Positions 8,002 through 15,590 are shown, counted from the first letter of the stretch. The stretch is 64,000 nt of DNA from Streptomyces canus (GCF_030816965.1 NZ_JAUSYQ010000002.1:5243501-5307500); one strand, 5' to 3'. Numbers and translations: made by a program. Notes: generated from the letters alone by a model not told the origin.

Positions 8002-8021
8002 ACTATACCGATCTGTATAGT
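8002..8021. promoter_or_regulatory. TetR operator, copy 1
   Basis: A perfect palindrome with 7-bp arms ACTATAC and GTATAGT around CGATCT. It lies between the tetR gene and the exporter gene and contains TATAGT on both strands, which can act as -10 elements. Binding of the neighbouring TetR protein is the simplest explanation. Confidence 0.72.
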
Positions 8022-8036
8022 GGGGGGGCGCAAGGA

Positions 8037-8056
8037 GGTATACCGATCCATCTAGT
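8037..8056. promoter_or_regulatory. TetR operator, degenerate copy 2
   Basis: This 20-bp block matches operator copy 1 at 15 of 20 positions, sharing TATACCGATC exactly. It lies 35 bp downstream of copy 1 (centre to centre), between the AAGGAGGT sequence at 8032-8039 and the exporter start. Two spaced sites fit cooperative binding. Confidence 0.55.
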
Positions 8057-8073
8057 CACGGGTGGTGACTACC

Positions 8074-8973
8074 ATGAACGTCCTGCTCTCCGCCGCCTTC
8101 GTCGTGTGCTGGAGCTCGGGGTTCGTCGGCGCCAAGCTGGGCACGCAGGACGCCGGTGCGATGACGCTCCTGATGTGGCGGTTCCTGCCGCTGGCGGCCG
8201 TCCTGATCGCGTTCGCCGTCCACCGGGGCCGGGGTTCATGGCGTGCCCTGGCGCCCCGCGACCTCGCCCGGCAGGCCCTGATCGGACTGCTCTCCCAGAG
8301 CGGCTACCTGCTCACCGTCTACTACGCCATCCAGCTCGGCGTCTCCAGCGGTACGACGGCCCTGATCGACGGAACCCAGCCGCTGGTCGCGGGAGCACTC
8401 GCCGGCCCGCTGCTGCGTGAGTACGTCTCGGCCCGGCAGTGGCTGGGACTGTGCCTGGGCCTGAGCGGAGTCGCCCTGGTCACCACGGCCGACGCGGCGG
8501 CGACCACGGGCGTGGCCTGGTGGACCTACCTCGTCCCGTTCGCCGGGATGCTCTCACTGGTCGCGGCCACCTTCCTCGACCGGCGCTCCCGCACCCCGGT
8601 GACCCCGACCGTGTCGCTGACCGTCCACTGTGCCACCAGCGCCCTCGTCTTCACGACCGCCGCCCTCACGACCGGCACCGCGACCCCGCCCACCACCGGG
8701 TCCTTCTGGCTGGCGACGCTCTGGCTCGTGACCCTCTCCACCTTCGGCGGCTACGGCCTGTACTGGCTCGTCCTCCAGCGCTCCGGAGTCACCGAGGTCA
8801 ACACCCTCATGTTCCTCATGGCCCCCGTCACCGCCGTCTGGGGCGCCCTGATGTTCGACGAACCCTTCACCCCCCAGACCGCGCTGGGCCTGGCGGTCGC
8901 CCTGACGGCGGTGGCGGTGGTGCGCGGGGCGAGCTCCCGCACAGGGAAGGCCGAGGCCACCCGTTCCCGCTGA
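8074..8973 (+). CDS. EamA/DMT-family transporter
   Basis: A 299-residue membrane protein starting at ATG 8074 (MNVLLSAAFVVCWSSGFVGAKLG); GTG 8062 or 8065 would add 3-4 residues. It has about ten hydrophobic segments arranged as two EamA repeats, with the typical ends LFVGE-like LIDGTQPLVAGALAG and FLMAPVTAVWGALMFDEP. DMT transporters of this type export metabolites or drugs from the cytoplasm. It is divergent from a TetR gene and has TetR operators in its promoter, so it is probably induced by the ligand it exports. The AAGGAGGT at 8032-8039 is too far away to serve this start; GGTGG is closer but weak. Confidence 0.87.
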   Translation: MNVLLSAAFVVCWSSGFVGAKLGTQDAGAMTLLMWRFLPLAAVLIAFAVHRGRGSWRALAPRDLARQALIGLLSQSGYLLTVYYAIQLGVSSGTTALIDGTQPLVAGALAGPLLREYVSARQWLGLCLGLSGVALVTTADAAATTGVAWWTYLVPFAGMLSLVAATFLDRRSRTPVTPTVSLTVHCATSALVFTTAALTTGTATPPTTGSFWLATLWLVTLSTFGGYGLYWLVLQRSGVTEVNTLMFLMAPVTAVWGALMFDEPFTPQTALGLAVALTAVAVVRGASSRTGKAEATRSR

Positions 8974-9244
8974 CGGGGCCCGGAGAACACGGCCGCCCGG
9001 CGGGGTCGCCGCCACCTCCACAGCCCGCCGTCGCCCAGGGATCGCCAGGATTACTCATCCAGTTACACCGGTGGCGAATCCTATTTACCCTTCAAGTGAG
9101 TCGAGAAGAAGAATTATCGACTAATAAGGTGCGCGGCCGGATGCGTAGAGTAATTGATTGATAAATCCTTTCTCAGGATTTCCGCCCTCGCAAGGTCACT
9201 CGTTTGCCGCACGTCCTGAAGGAGGGGCGCCGCGTTATCGGACT
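8974..9244. other. AT-rich gene-free stretch
   Basis: No gene is seen. From about 9055 to 9180 the base composition falls well below the surrounding GC level, with runs such as GAAGAAGAATTATCGACTAA and AATTGATTGATAAATCC. It may hold promoter elements for the 9245/9477 genes or be the edge of acquired DNA. GGAGGGG at 9221-9227 precedes no start codon at normal distance. Confidence 0.6.
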
Positions 9245-9514
9245 ATGACGACAGCAAGGACTCACGGCCTGCCTCGACGCAACGCGACGACAGATAATAT
9301 TTCTGCGGTCCGCGATCGGACAGTGGGGAAGTACGCTTTCCAGCCTGGCGCGGAATGCGCGGCGCTGACGGTACGGCCCACCGCCGAGCCGCTGCTTCGT
9401 GAGTTCCTCGGCCTGCTGGAGGACATGCAGGAGGAACTCGATTCACAATGGAACGGTCAGGAGAACTCCGGCCGCCGTGTACAGCGTGACGGGTCGCATT
9501 TCCGTGAATCATGA
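9245..9514 (+). CDS. Small hypothetical protein overlapping the DUF2637 gene
   Basis: An 89-residue frame from ATG 9245 (MTTARTHGLPRRN) to TGA 9512-9514. Third codon positions are mostly G or C through the second half, which supports coding. The best-looking segment is RPTAEPLLREFLGLLEDMQEEL, an amphipathic helix. The last 38 bases overlap the start of the DUF2637 gene at 9477, so translation may be coupled. No ribosome site is close to the ATG and no family is recognised, so this call is moderate. Confidence 0.45.
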   Translation: MTTARTHGLPRRNATTDNISAVRDRTVGKYAFQPGAECAALTVRPTAEPLLREFLGLLEDMQEELDSQWNGQENSGRRVQRDGSHFRES

Positions 9515-10274
9515 GTGTGTCGATCCTGCCCTTGCGCAGCGTGAGTACTACTACGACCCGTACTCCTACGGGCCGGGTACCGGCTGGAACGGGGGACTTG
9601 CCGACAGTGTGCGCTCAGGAGTTCCCCTGACTGCACCCAATGCCGACTGGGACCCCGCCGAGGAACTTACCTACCTCCTGCAGGAGGCCGTTTCGGCGGA
9701 GCAGGCAGCCAGTATCCCGCCACCTCGCAGCGAGCCCGCATCCGGCGTCGGCTTCACCGACCCGATGGAGGGCCTGGCGCAGATCACCGCTCAACTGCCG
9801 CCCATCCGACGCTCCTCTGCCGGGCGCCGGAAGCACCACGTCCGAAGAGCCCGGCTCAATTGGGTGCAGACCGGCAGCTTCGTCATCGTCGCGCTCGTTG
9901 CCGTCATCGTGGCGATGGTCAGCGTCTTCGGCGGCATGGTGGCCTACAGGCCCCTGCAGAACATCACCTCCGGGACGGGAGGCGCCGTGGCCCCGTTGTG
10001 GCCTCTTCTCGTGTACGGCCCCTGGGTGGTTGCCTCTCTCTGCATCCTCCGGACTGCCCTGCACCAGCGCCGAGCCGTGCACTCGTGGTTCATCGTTCTG
10101 CTCTTCTCCTCCGTCGCGATGATGCTGTGCGTGGTTCAGGCAGAAAGAACCGTGACCGGTATCACCGGAGCCTGCCTACCGGCCCTCGCCTCCCTTGCAT
10201 GCTTCCAGCAACTCATCCGGCAGATCACGCTGACTCTGCCAGCGCGACAGGGCACGCGGCGTCACCGCCGCTAG
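9477..10274 (+). CDS. DUF2637-type membrane protein (SpdB-like)
   Basis: A 265-residue protein, start taken as GTG 9477 (VYSVTGRISVNHE) with AGGAG 13 bases upstream; GTG 9504 is an alternative. Residues 1-125 are polar and tyrosine-rich (EYYYDPYSYGPGTGW). Residues 130-255 carry four hydrophobic segments, including FVIVALVAVIVAMVSVFGG and LWPLLVYGPWVVASLCILR. This matches DUF2637, whose relatives include SpdB spread proteins of Streptomyces integrative elements and many chromosomal membrane proteins. No other conjugation gene is seen near, so a chromosomal role is more likely here. Confidence 0.75.
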   Translation: MYSVTGRISVNHECVDPALAQREYYYDPYSYGPGTGWNGGLADSVRSGVPLTAPNADWDPAEELTYLLQEAVSAEQAASIPPPRSEPASGVGFTDPMEGLAQITAQLPPIRRSSAGRRKHHVRRARLNWVQTGSFVIVALVAVIVAMVSVFGGMVAYRPLQNITSGTGGAVAPLWPLLVYGPWVVASLCILRTALHQRRAVHSWFIVLLFSSVAMMLCVVQAERTVTGITGACLPALASLACFQQLIRQITLTLPARQGTRRHRR

Positions 10275-10449
10275 CAGCATGGTCCTCGGTGCACGGGGTG
10301 AGCTGCACCGATAGCGTGCGGGGAAAGAAGCCGGGCCGATCGATTCGACGCAGACTTCCACCGCCAGCCTGGTGCCGCCGGCATTGAGTTTGGCTTTTCC
10401 GGCGCGACTGAGGGCTTGTCGTGTCCCGTGCGCGTGGCAGGATTCCTGG

Positions 10450-11016
10450 GTGACTCTTCCGCCCCGCCCTGCCGAGACGGTGTCGGCTGTCGCAACCGAT
10501 GCCGGGATGCTCGCTCTGTGGGATCCGCAGAGCTTCACAGACATCGTGGACCACGACACGTGGGACCTGCAGCTCGGCGAGGACGAGGGCGTTGAACGCC
10601 ACATCCGTACGGGCTCCCTGGTCCCCGTCAACATCCGAAGTGACGGCGCCTTCGGGGTCCTGGTCCGTGTCGGCGGCCTTGACCGGCCTGTCCAGCTGAC
10701 AGAACGGGAGAGCAGGTACCGCCTTGTCAGCTCGGAGGCCTACCTTTTCTGTTCGTCGGGACAGGTGTGGCTCGGCGGTATCGAGGCGGTGGGTGCCGAG
10801 CCGTGGCCGGGAACCGCCCAGTTCGATCTGCCCGTGGGCCGGTACTCGGTGGTGATCCACCTGATCGCGTGGGAGGACGAGGCGGGCAGCGTCAACGAGG
10901 ACGGGACTCCCTCTGCGGCCGCTCTGCCTGACTTCGTCGCACTCGTCACTCCGGCTGGTCCTGAACAGGACATGTTCCGTTCCGACGTGGAAACCTTCGA
11001 CCACCCTGACAGCTGA
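10450..11016 (+). CDS. Conserved hypothetical protein
   Basis: A 188-residue cytoplasmic protein starting at GTG 10450 (VTLPPRPAETVSAV) with AGGA 8 bases upstream. The sequence alternates beta-strand-like segments (FGVLVRVGGLDRPVQL, YSVVIHLIAWEDEAG) and contains HDTWDLQLGEDEGVERHI, giving an acidic protein with no membrane segment and no catalytic motif. Proteins of this general look occur as stand-alone Streptomyces genes and in immunity-like settings, but no toxin partner is visible here. Function unknown. Confidence 0.7.
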   Translation: MTLPPRPAETVSAVATDAGMLALWDPQSFTDIVDHDTWDLQLGEDEGVERHIRTGSLVPVNIRSDGAFGVLVRVGGLDRPVQLTERESRYRLVSSEAYLFCSSGQVWLGGIEAVGAEPWPGTAQFDLPVGRYSVVIHLIAWEDEAGSVNEDGTPSAAALPDFVALVTPAGPEQDMFRSDVETFDHPDS

Positions 11017-11176
11017 TACGCGGCCTGGCGTTGATCATCCGTGGTCTGTAGCCCTCAATGAACCGACGCCGCGTTGACCATGCCCAGCCCCGGCCGTCGT
11101 CGTCCGTTACCGGCAACGCGATCACCTGTGGAGAGAACGCCAGGGTCAAGCCGCGACTCTTCCCTCCTCCGTGTAG

Positions 11177-11596
11177 CTACGCATCGCCCTTCTCCGGGAG
11201 GTCCAGCTCCGCCCATACCGTCTTGCCGACCGTGAGCCTCTCCGCCGCCCAACGACCGGCCAGTATGCGGACGATGAGCAGACCTCGGCCGAACTGGTCG
11301 TCGGGGTGGGGCGGGCGGGTGCCGGGGAGGCGTTCTCCCCTCGGGTCGGTCACCGCGATGCGGAGGGCGGTGGTGGTGAGGGTCGTCTCGACGCGGAAGA
11401 GACGGTCTGGTAGGCAGCCGTGCAGCAGAGCGGTCGTGCACAACTCGCTTGCCCGCAGCGCCGCGTCGCCGGCGAGGGCCGGACGGCCCCAGTCGACGGC
11501 GAGCCCGGCCACGCGCCTGCGGGCGAGGGGGATGCTGCGCGGGCATGGGGCCCCTATGAACCGGCCGACCACTCCCACCGCGGCCCGGTCTTCCAC
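11177..11596 (-). CDS. GHKL ATPase, RsbW/anti-sigma-like, with altered N-box
   Basis: About 139 residues from GTG 11594-11596; GTG 11576-11578 or 11570-11572 are alternatives. It has the single-domain GHKL fold of Streptomyces regulatory ATPases: IPLARRRVAGLAVDWG as the first helix, ASELCTTALLHG as the N-box, VTDPRGE as the G1 box and FGRGLLIVRILAGRW as the G2 box, ending TVWAEL. Such proteins are anti-sigma or anti-anti-sigma kinases. The N-box Asn that binds magnesium in most relatives (ELVTNAVLHG) is replaced by Thr, so kinase activity is doubtful while nucleotide binding may remain. Confidence 0.75.
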   Translation of the reverse strand: MEDRAAVGVVGRFIGAPCPRSIPLARRRVAGLAVDWGRPALAGDAALRASELCTTALLHGCLPDRLFRVETTLTTTALRIAVTDPRGERLPGTRPPHPDDQFGRGLLIVRILAGRWAAERLTVGKTVWAELDLPEKGDA

Positions 11597-11775
11597 GACG
11601 AGGCCCGGCACTGGGCGATGAGCCGGATCCACGGGGAGGGTTACCCCGTCGAGCACAACGGCAGCAGACGCGGCCAGGCCCGACAGATCCCAACAGGTCA
11701 CGGCTGCGCACCGGCTCGACGTGTCCTCACGCCACCGCCCCCAAAAACCCGTAGCCCCACCTCCACCCCTCCCCT

Positions 11776-11781
11776 TACCCT
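11776..11781 (+). promoter_or_regulatory. -10 element for a leaderless transcript (threonine leader)
   Basis: TACCCT lies 7 bases before ATG 11789, the spacing expected if transcription starts at the A of the ATG. No purine-rich ribosome site precedes this ATG, which also fits a leaderless message. No good -35 hexamer is seen at 17-18 bp. Confidence 0.4.
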
Positions 11782-11788
11782 CACCCCC

Positions 11789-11851
11789 ATGCAGCGTGCC
11801 CAAGCCATCCCCTCCATCACGACGACGCCGGAGCAGGTCCCGGCGCGCTGA
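11789..11851 (+). CDS. Putative threonine leader peptide (20 aa)
   Basis: A 20-codon frame starts at ATG 11789 and ends TGA 11849-11851. Its product, MQRAQAIPS-ITTT-PEQVPAR, has three consecutive threonine codons (ACG ACG ACG) preceded by Ile. It lies 15 bases before a 13-bp GC-rich hairpin and 94 bases before a threonyl-tRNA synthetase-like gene. This is the layout of ribosome-mediated attenuation: slow decoding of Thr codons when charged tRNA-Thr is low would change RNA folding and let transcription pass the hairpin. Presence of the ORF and hairpin is observed; the mechanism is inference. Confidence 0.55.
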   Translation: MQRAQAIPSITTTPEQVPAR

Positions 11852-11866
11852 CAGCTGACGCAGTCC

Positions 11867-11896
11867 GAAGCCCCGGGGCGAGTGCCCCGGGGCTTC
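11867..11896 (+). terminator. Attenuator-like hairpin upstream of the ThrRS-like gene
   Basis: A perfect 13-bp stem, GAAGCCCCGGGGC (11867-11879) with GCCCCGGGGCTTC (11884-11896), closes the loop GAGT. The nearest upstream plus-strand gene ends at 11016 and the minus-strand gene starts near 11596 and runs away, so the hairpin does not end any neighbouring gene. It stands between the threonine leader ORF and the synthetase gene, which points to attenuation. Upstream GCCGG-N8-CCGGC within the leader could form a competing fold. Confidence 0.65.
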
Positions 11897-11944
11897 GTCG
11901 TTCCCGTCGGTCCCTCGCCCCCCACCGCGAGGGAGAAGAACCCC

Positions 11945-13186
11945 ATGAACCCCATGAACCCCGTGAACCCCATGCACGACCACCGCCGGCTCGGCCGTGA
12001 GCTCGAGCTGTTCGACACCGATCCGCTGATGGGCGCGGGGCTGCCGTACTGGCTGCCCGACGGGGCCGTCGTACGGCATGTCCTGGAGGAGTACGTCAGG
12101 GAGGTGGAGCGGGCCGCCGGGTACCGGCATGTGTACTCGCCGGTGCTCGGGAAGCGGGAGCTGTACGAGATCTCCGGGCACTGGTCGCACTACGGCGACG
12201 ACATGTTCCCGCCGATGCGGCTGGGCAGCGAGGAGGTCGTGCTGCGGCCCAGCCTCTGCCCGCACCACGCCCTCATCTATCGGTCACGGTCCCACAGTTA
12301 CCGTGAACTTCCCCTCCGAATCGCCGAGTTGGGAGGGATGTACCGCTCCGAACTCTCGGGCGTCCTCGGCGGCCTCACCCGCGTCCGCTCCATCCAGCTC
12401 AACGACGCCCACATCTTCTGCACCCCGGAGCAGGTCGTGGCGGAGGCCCGCTCCGCCCTCGAACTCATCCGGCGTGCCTACGACGACCTCGGCATCCGAG
12501 CGTCCAGGTACCGTCTGTCCCTCCCGGGAGACTCCGGCAAGTATGTCGCGGACCCCGCGCTCTGGCGCCGCGCCACCGCGCTCCTCGAAGAGGTCCTGGA
12601 CGGCATCGAGTACGAGTCCGTCGAGGGCGAGGCGGCCTTCTACGGCCCCAAGATCGACGTACAGATCACTGACCCCGCCGGACGGGAGTCCACCCTCTCC
12701 ACCGTCCAGATCGACTTCCACCAGCCCGAACGCTTCGACCTCCACTACATCGGCCCCGACGGCGGCAGACACCGCCCGGTGATGGTCCACCGCAGCATCA
12801 TCGGCAGCGTGGAACGGGCGGTCGCCCATCTCATCGAGGCGCACGGCGGTGCCTTCCCGGTATGGCTCGCCCCCGTGCAACTCGTGGTCCTGCCGGTGGC
12901 CGACGCCCAGGAGGAACGGGCCCATGACCTCGTACGGCGGGCCGAAGCGTGCGGTATCCGCGCCGAACTCTCCGGCCCCGGCCACGGCACCCTCGGCGCC
13001 CGTATCCGCGCCGCGCGCCTGGTGCCGTACCAGGCGGTGATCGGGGAGCGGGAGGCCGACGCCGGCTGTGCGGCCGTACGACTGCGGGACGGCCGTAGGC
13101 CGGGAGCGGTGGCGGTCGGCGAGTTGCTGGACCGGATCGGCGTCCGGGCCCGTGATCGCGGGGCCGAACTCTGGGCGGCTGCGTAA
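11945..13186 (+). CDS. Threonyl-tRNA synthetase paralogue lacking TGS and editing domains
   Basis: A 413-residue protein starting at ATG 11945 with AGGGAGAAG upstream; the first codons repeat ATGAACCCC (MNPMNPVNPM). It aligns from the start of the class II catalytic core, corresponding to about residue 230 of the 642-residue E. coli enzyme. The three zinc ligands are present with exact family spacing: C105 (SLCPHH), H156 (NDAHIFC) and H282 (VHRSIIGS), 51 and 126 residues apart. Motif 2 Arg is in YRSELSG. The C-terminal anticodon-binding domain (about 310-405) is present. The N-terminal TGS and editing domains are missing. Such second copies may serve as resistance or stress enzymes. A threonine leader and hairpin precede it. 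Confidence 0.88.
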   Translation: MNPMNPVNPMHDHRRLGRELELFDTDPLMGAGLPYWLPDGAVVRHVLEEYVREVERAAGYRHVYSPVLGKRELYEISGHWSHYGDDMFPPMRLGSEEVVLRPSLCPHHALIYRSRSHSYRELPLRIAELGGMYRSELSGVLGGLTRVRSIQLNDAHIFCTPEQVVAEARSALELIRRAYDDLGIRASRYRLSLPGDSGKYVADPALWRRATALLEEVLDGIEYESVEGEAAFYGPKIDVQITDPAGRESTLSTVQIDFHQPERFDLHYIGPDGGRHRPVMVHRSIIGSVERAVAHLIEAHGGAFPVWLAPVQLVVLPVADAQEERAHDLVRRAEACGIRAELSGPGHGTLGARIRAARLVPYQAVIGEREADAGCAAVRLRDGRRPGAVAVGELLDRIGVRARDRGAELWAAA

Positions 13187-13223
13187 GGTCGGTCCCGTAC
13201 GCCAGTGACGAAAGGACCCCGCC

Positions 13224-14186
13224 GTGACCGGTCAGCCCATCCCGGTGATCATCGACTGCGACACCGGTGTCGACGACGCCCTGGCCCTGCTGTTCGCCGT
13301 ACGGCACCCGGGCATTGATCTGCGCGCGGTCACCTGCGTCGCCGGGAACACCGACGTCGACGGCGTCGTCCGCAACACGCTGACCGTCCTGGAGCAGGCC
13401 GGGGCCGGGGACATCCCCGTCGCCCGGGGCGCCGCGCGGCCGCTGATCGAGCCCGTGCGCACCGCACAGCACGTGCACGGCCTCGACGGCATGGGTGACC
13501 TGGGGCTGCCCGCGCCGACCCGGGTGGCGGTGGACGTGGACGCGGTGACCCTGCTCAGGCGGGAGATCCTGGCCTCCCCCAGGCCGGTCACCCTCATCCC
13601 CACCGCGCCGCTGACGAACATCGCCCTGCTGCTCCGCACCCACCCCGACGTGGTGCGGAACATCGAGCGGATCGTGTTCATGGGCGGTGCGGTGGCGACG
13701 GGGAACGCCACACCCGTCGCGGAGTTCAACGTCTGGCACGATCCCGAGGCGGCCGCCGTGCTGCTCACCGCCGGGGTGCCGATCACGATGTACGGCCTGG
13801 ACGTGTTCGAGCGGGTCGTCGTCCCCGCCGCCGATGTCCAGCGGCTGCGGGCGAGTTCGGAGCCGTCCCTGCGCATGGCCGGGGAACTCCTCGCCCACCG
13901 CGACCCGGCCACCTCCGGTGACCCCACCCCCACCGGCGGTCTCGGCGACGCGGGCGCGGTCTGCGCGGTCGTCGACCCGGACGGCCTGACCACCGAACTC
14001 CTGCCGGTGGAGGTGAGCCTGGCCCCGGGCCCGACCCGCGGCCAGACCGTCGTCGACCGCCGCCGCCGTCCAGGGGAGTCCGAGATCCACGAGGGCGAGC
14101 GTGAAGTGACGCTCGTGGACGTGGGGTTGGGCGTCGACGTGGAGCGGTACGTGAAGCTGTGGCTGACGGCGGTGGAAGGGGTCTGA
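13224..14186 (+). CDS. Inosine-uridine-type nucleoside hydrolase
   Basis: A 320-residue cytoplasmic enzyme starting at GTG 13224, preceded by AAAGGA. It has the family's calcium-binding N-terminal motif IIDCDTGVDDALAL (residues 9-22) and FMGGAVATGNATPVAEFN with the Asn/Glu ribose-binding residues (about 152-169). These enzymes hydrolyse the N-glycosidic bond of ribonucleosides for base salvage. The usual C-terminal catalytic His region is changed: the segment GLGDAGAVCAVVDP matches the conserved DP site of the family. It is 37 bases downstream of the ThrRS-like gene but has its own ribosome site; co-transcription is possible. Confidence 0.9.
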   Translation: MTGQPIPVIIDCDTGVDDALALLFAVRHPGIDLRAVTCVAGNTDVDGVVRNTLTVLEQAGAGDIPVARGAARPLIEPVRTAQHVHGLDGMGDLGLPAPTRVAVDVDAVTLLRREILASPRPVTLIPTAPLTNIALLLRTHPDVVRNIERIVFMGGAVATGNATPVAEFNVWHDPEAAAVLLTAGVPITMYGLDVFERVVVPAADVQRLRASSEPSLRMAGELLAHRDPATSGDPTPTGGLGDAGAVCAVVDPDGLTTELLPVEVSLAPGPTRGQTVVDRRRRPGESEIHEGEREVTLVDVGLGVDVERYVKLWLTAVEGV

Positions 14187-14195
14187 CGGGCGGGC

Positions 14196-14224
14196 GGACC
14201 CGTTCGTCCTGACCGAGGGTCCGG
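14196..14224. terminator. Hairpin between convergent genes
   Basis: CGGACCC (14196-14202) pairs with GGGTCCG (14218-14224) over a 15-base loop, exactly between the stop codons of the nucleoside hydrolase and the minus-strand NiCoT gene. It could end both transcripts. Confidence 0.5.
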
Positions 14225-15328
14225 CTAGCGCGTGTCGGCGGGCCGTGGCGCCCACCGCTGCTCCACCTTCGCGAGCCGCCAGTAGGCGATCGCCGCCGCC
14301 CACACCACCACGAACAGGCCGACGATGACGTAGCCGACGTTGTCGAGGTCGATGTCGGCGATCCAGGTGGTGAGGGCGTCGGTGAGGTCGAACTTGTCGT
14401 GCAGGACGCCGACGAGCTCGATCGTGCCGATGAAGAAGGCGACCGCGATGGACAGCCCCGTGATGGCGAGGTTGTAGAAGACCTTGCGGACGGGGTTGGA
14501 GAAGGCCCACTGGTAGGCGAAGTTCATGAACGTGCCGTCGAGGGTGTCGAACAGGCTCATGCCGGCGGCGAAGAGCAGCGGCAGACAGAGGATGGCGTAC
14601 CAGGGAAGACCCGCGGCCGCACCCGACCCGGCCATCACCATCAGGGTCACTTCCGTGGCCGTGTCGAAGCCGAGCCCGAACAGGAAGCCCAGCGGAAACA
14701 TCTGCCCCGGCCGGGTGATGGACTTGGTGAGCCGGCCGAGGATCCGGTTCATGAAGCCGCGGGAGTCCAGGTGCTGTTCCAGCTCCTTCTCGTCGTACGT
14801 CCCCTCCCGCATCGCCCGGAAGACCTTCAGGATGCCCATCAGGGCGACCAGGTTGAGAGCGGCGATGAGATAGAGGAACGACCCGGAGACGGTCGTACCG
14901 AGAAATCCGAGGACCTGGTGGGTACTCGACCCCTCGTTCATGACCTTCCCGGCCAGCTGGGTGCCACCGGCGATCAGCACGGCGAGCAGGACCACGACAC
15001 TGGAGTGCCCGAGCGCGAACCAGAACCCCCCGGACACCGGCCGCTTGCCGTCCGCCATCAGCTTGCGCGTGGTGTTGTCGATCGCGGCGATGTGGTCGGC
15101 GTCGAAGGCGTGCCGCATACCGAGGGTGTAGGCGGTGACGCCGAGTCCGATACCGAAGGCCTTGTCGCCCACCTCGTAGTGCTCCGGGACGACCAGCAGG
15201 AAGAGGATGCCGAAGGCGACGACGTGCAGGGCGGCTATCGCGGCCATCAGACCGGCCGTCTTGACGGTGTCCTCGCGTCGCCAGCGGAAGGAGGCGGCGG
15301 CGGTCTCGGGCAGCGCGGGATCAGTCAT
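14225..15328 (-). CDS. NiCoT-family nickel/cobalt permease
   Basis: A 367-residue membrane protein starting at ATG 15326-15328, with GGAG 11 bases upstream. It carries the NiCoT signature GMRHAFDADHIAAIDN in the second membrane segment (about residues 69-84), the LGHSSVV motif, and GFLFGLGFDTATEV, with about eight hydrophobic segments. NiCoT permeases take up nickel or cobalt across the cytoplasmic membrane. The upstream leader contains a cobalamin riboswitch, so the main job is probably cobalt uptake for vitamin B12 synthesis, shut off when B12 is plentiful. An ArsR sensor is divergent and may add metal control. Confidence 0.92.
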   Translation of the reverse strand: MTDPALPETAAASFRWRREDTVKTAGLMAAIAALHVVAFGILFLLVVPEHYEVGDKAFGIGLGVTAYTLGMRHAFDADHIAAIDNTTRKLMADGKRPVSGGFWFALGHSSVVVLLAVLIAGGTQLAGKVMNEGSSTHQVLGFLGTTVSGSFLYLIAALNLVALMGILKVFRAMREGTYDEKELEQHLDSRGFMNRILGRLTKSITRPGQMFPLGFLFGLGFDTATEVTLMVMAGSGAAAGLPWYAILCLPLLFAAGMSLFDTLDGTFMNFAYQWAFSNPVRKVFYNLAITGLSIAVAFFIGTIELVGVLHDKFDLTDALTTWIADIDLDNVGYVIVGLFVVVWAAAIAYWRLAKVEQRWAPRPADTR

Positions 15329-15364
15329 ACGGTGGTCACTCCAGCACCTCGTGGATGAACTCGT

Positions 15365-15525
15365 GAGCTGCCGTGGCCGGTCTCCTGGCTTACGGGTCGT
15401 GCGTTTCCCTGCCCGCCTTCCCGGCCTGATGGTGACGGCCAGTGGCTGTCCCGCGAGGGACGTGGGAGGGAAACTCCCCGATCACAGTGGCGAGGGCCGC
15501 ACCGGACTGGACCTTTGAGGGGTCG
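15365..15525 (-). promoter_or_regulatory. Cobalamin riboswitch
   Basis: Read on the minus strand, the leader of the NiCoT gene contains the conserved B12-riboswitch blocks in order: GGTGCGG and GCCACTGTGATCGGG near the 5' side, then ACAGCCACTGG, CCGGGAAGGCGGGCAGGGAAACG, and AAGCCAGGAGACCGGCC near the 3' side (the B12 box is AGCCAGGAGACC type). The element ends about 40 bases before the start codon, so the likely mode is control of translation or early termination by adenosylcobalamin. Exact ends are approximate. Confidence 0.88.
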
Positions 15526-15590
15526 TCACCGGCTTCCCGAGCACCACGGCCCGCCCACCGTAGGCGGGGGCGGGGTCTCCTGCATAGCTG

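Noticed and set aside
11698..12018. Minus-strand frame with repeated MGF residues
   Set aside because: It is the antisense of the ATGAACCCC repeat at the ThrRS start and of the leader ORF; no ribosome site or domain.
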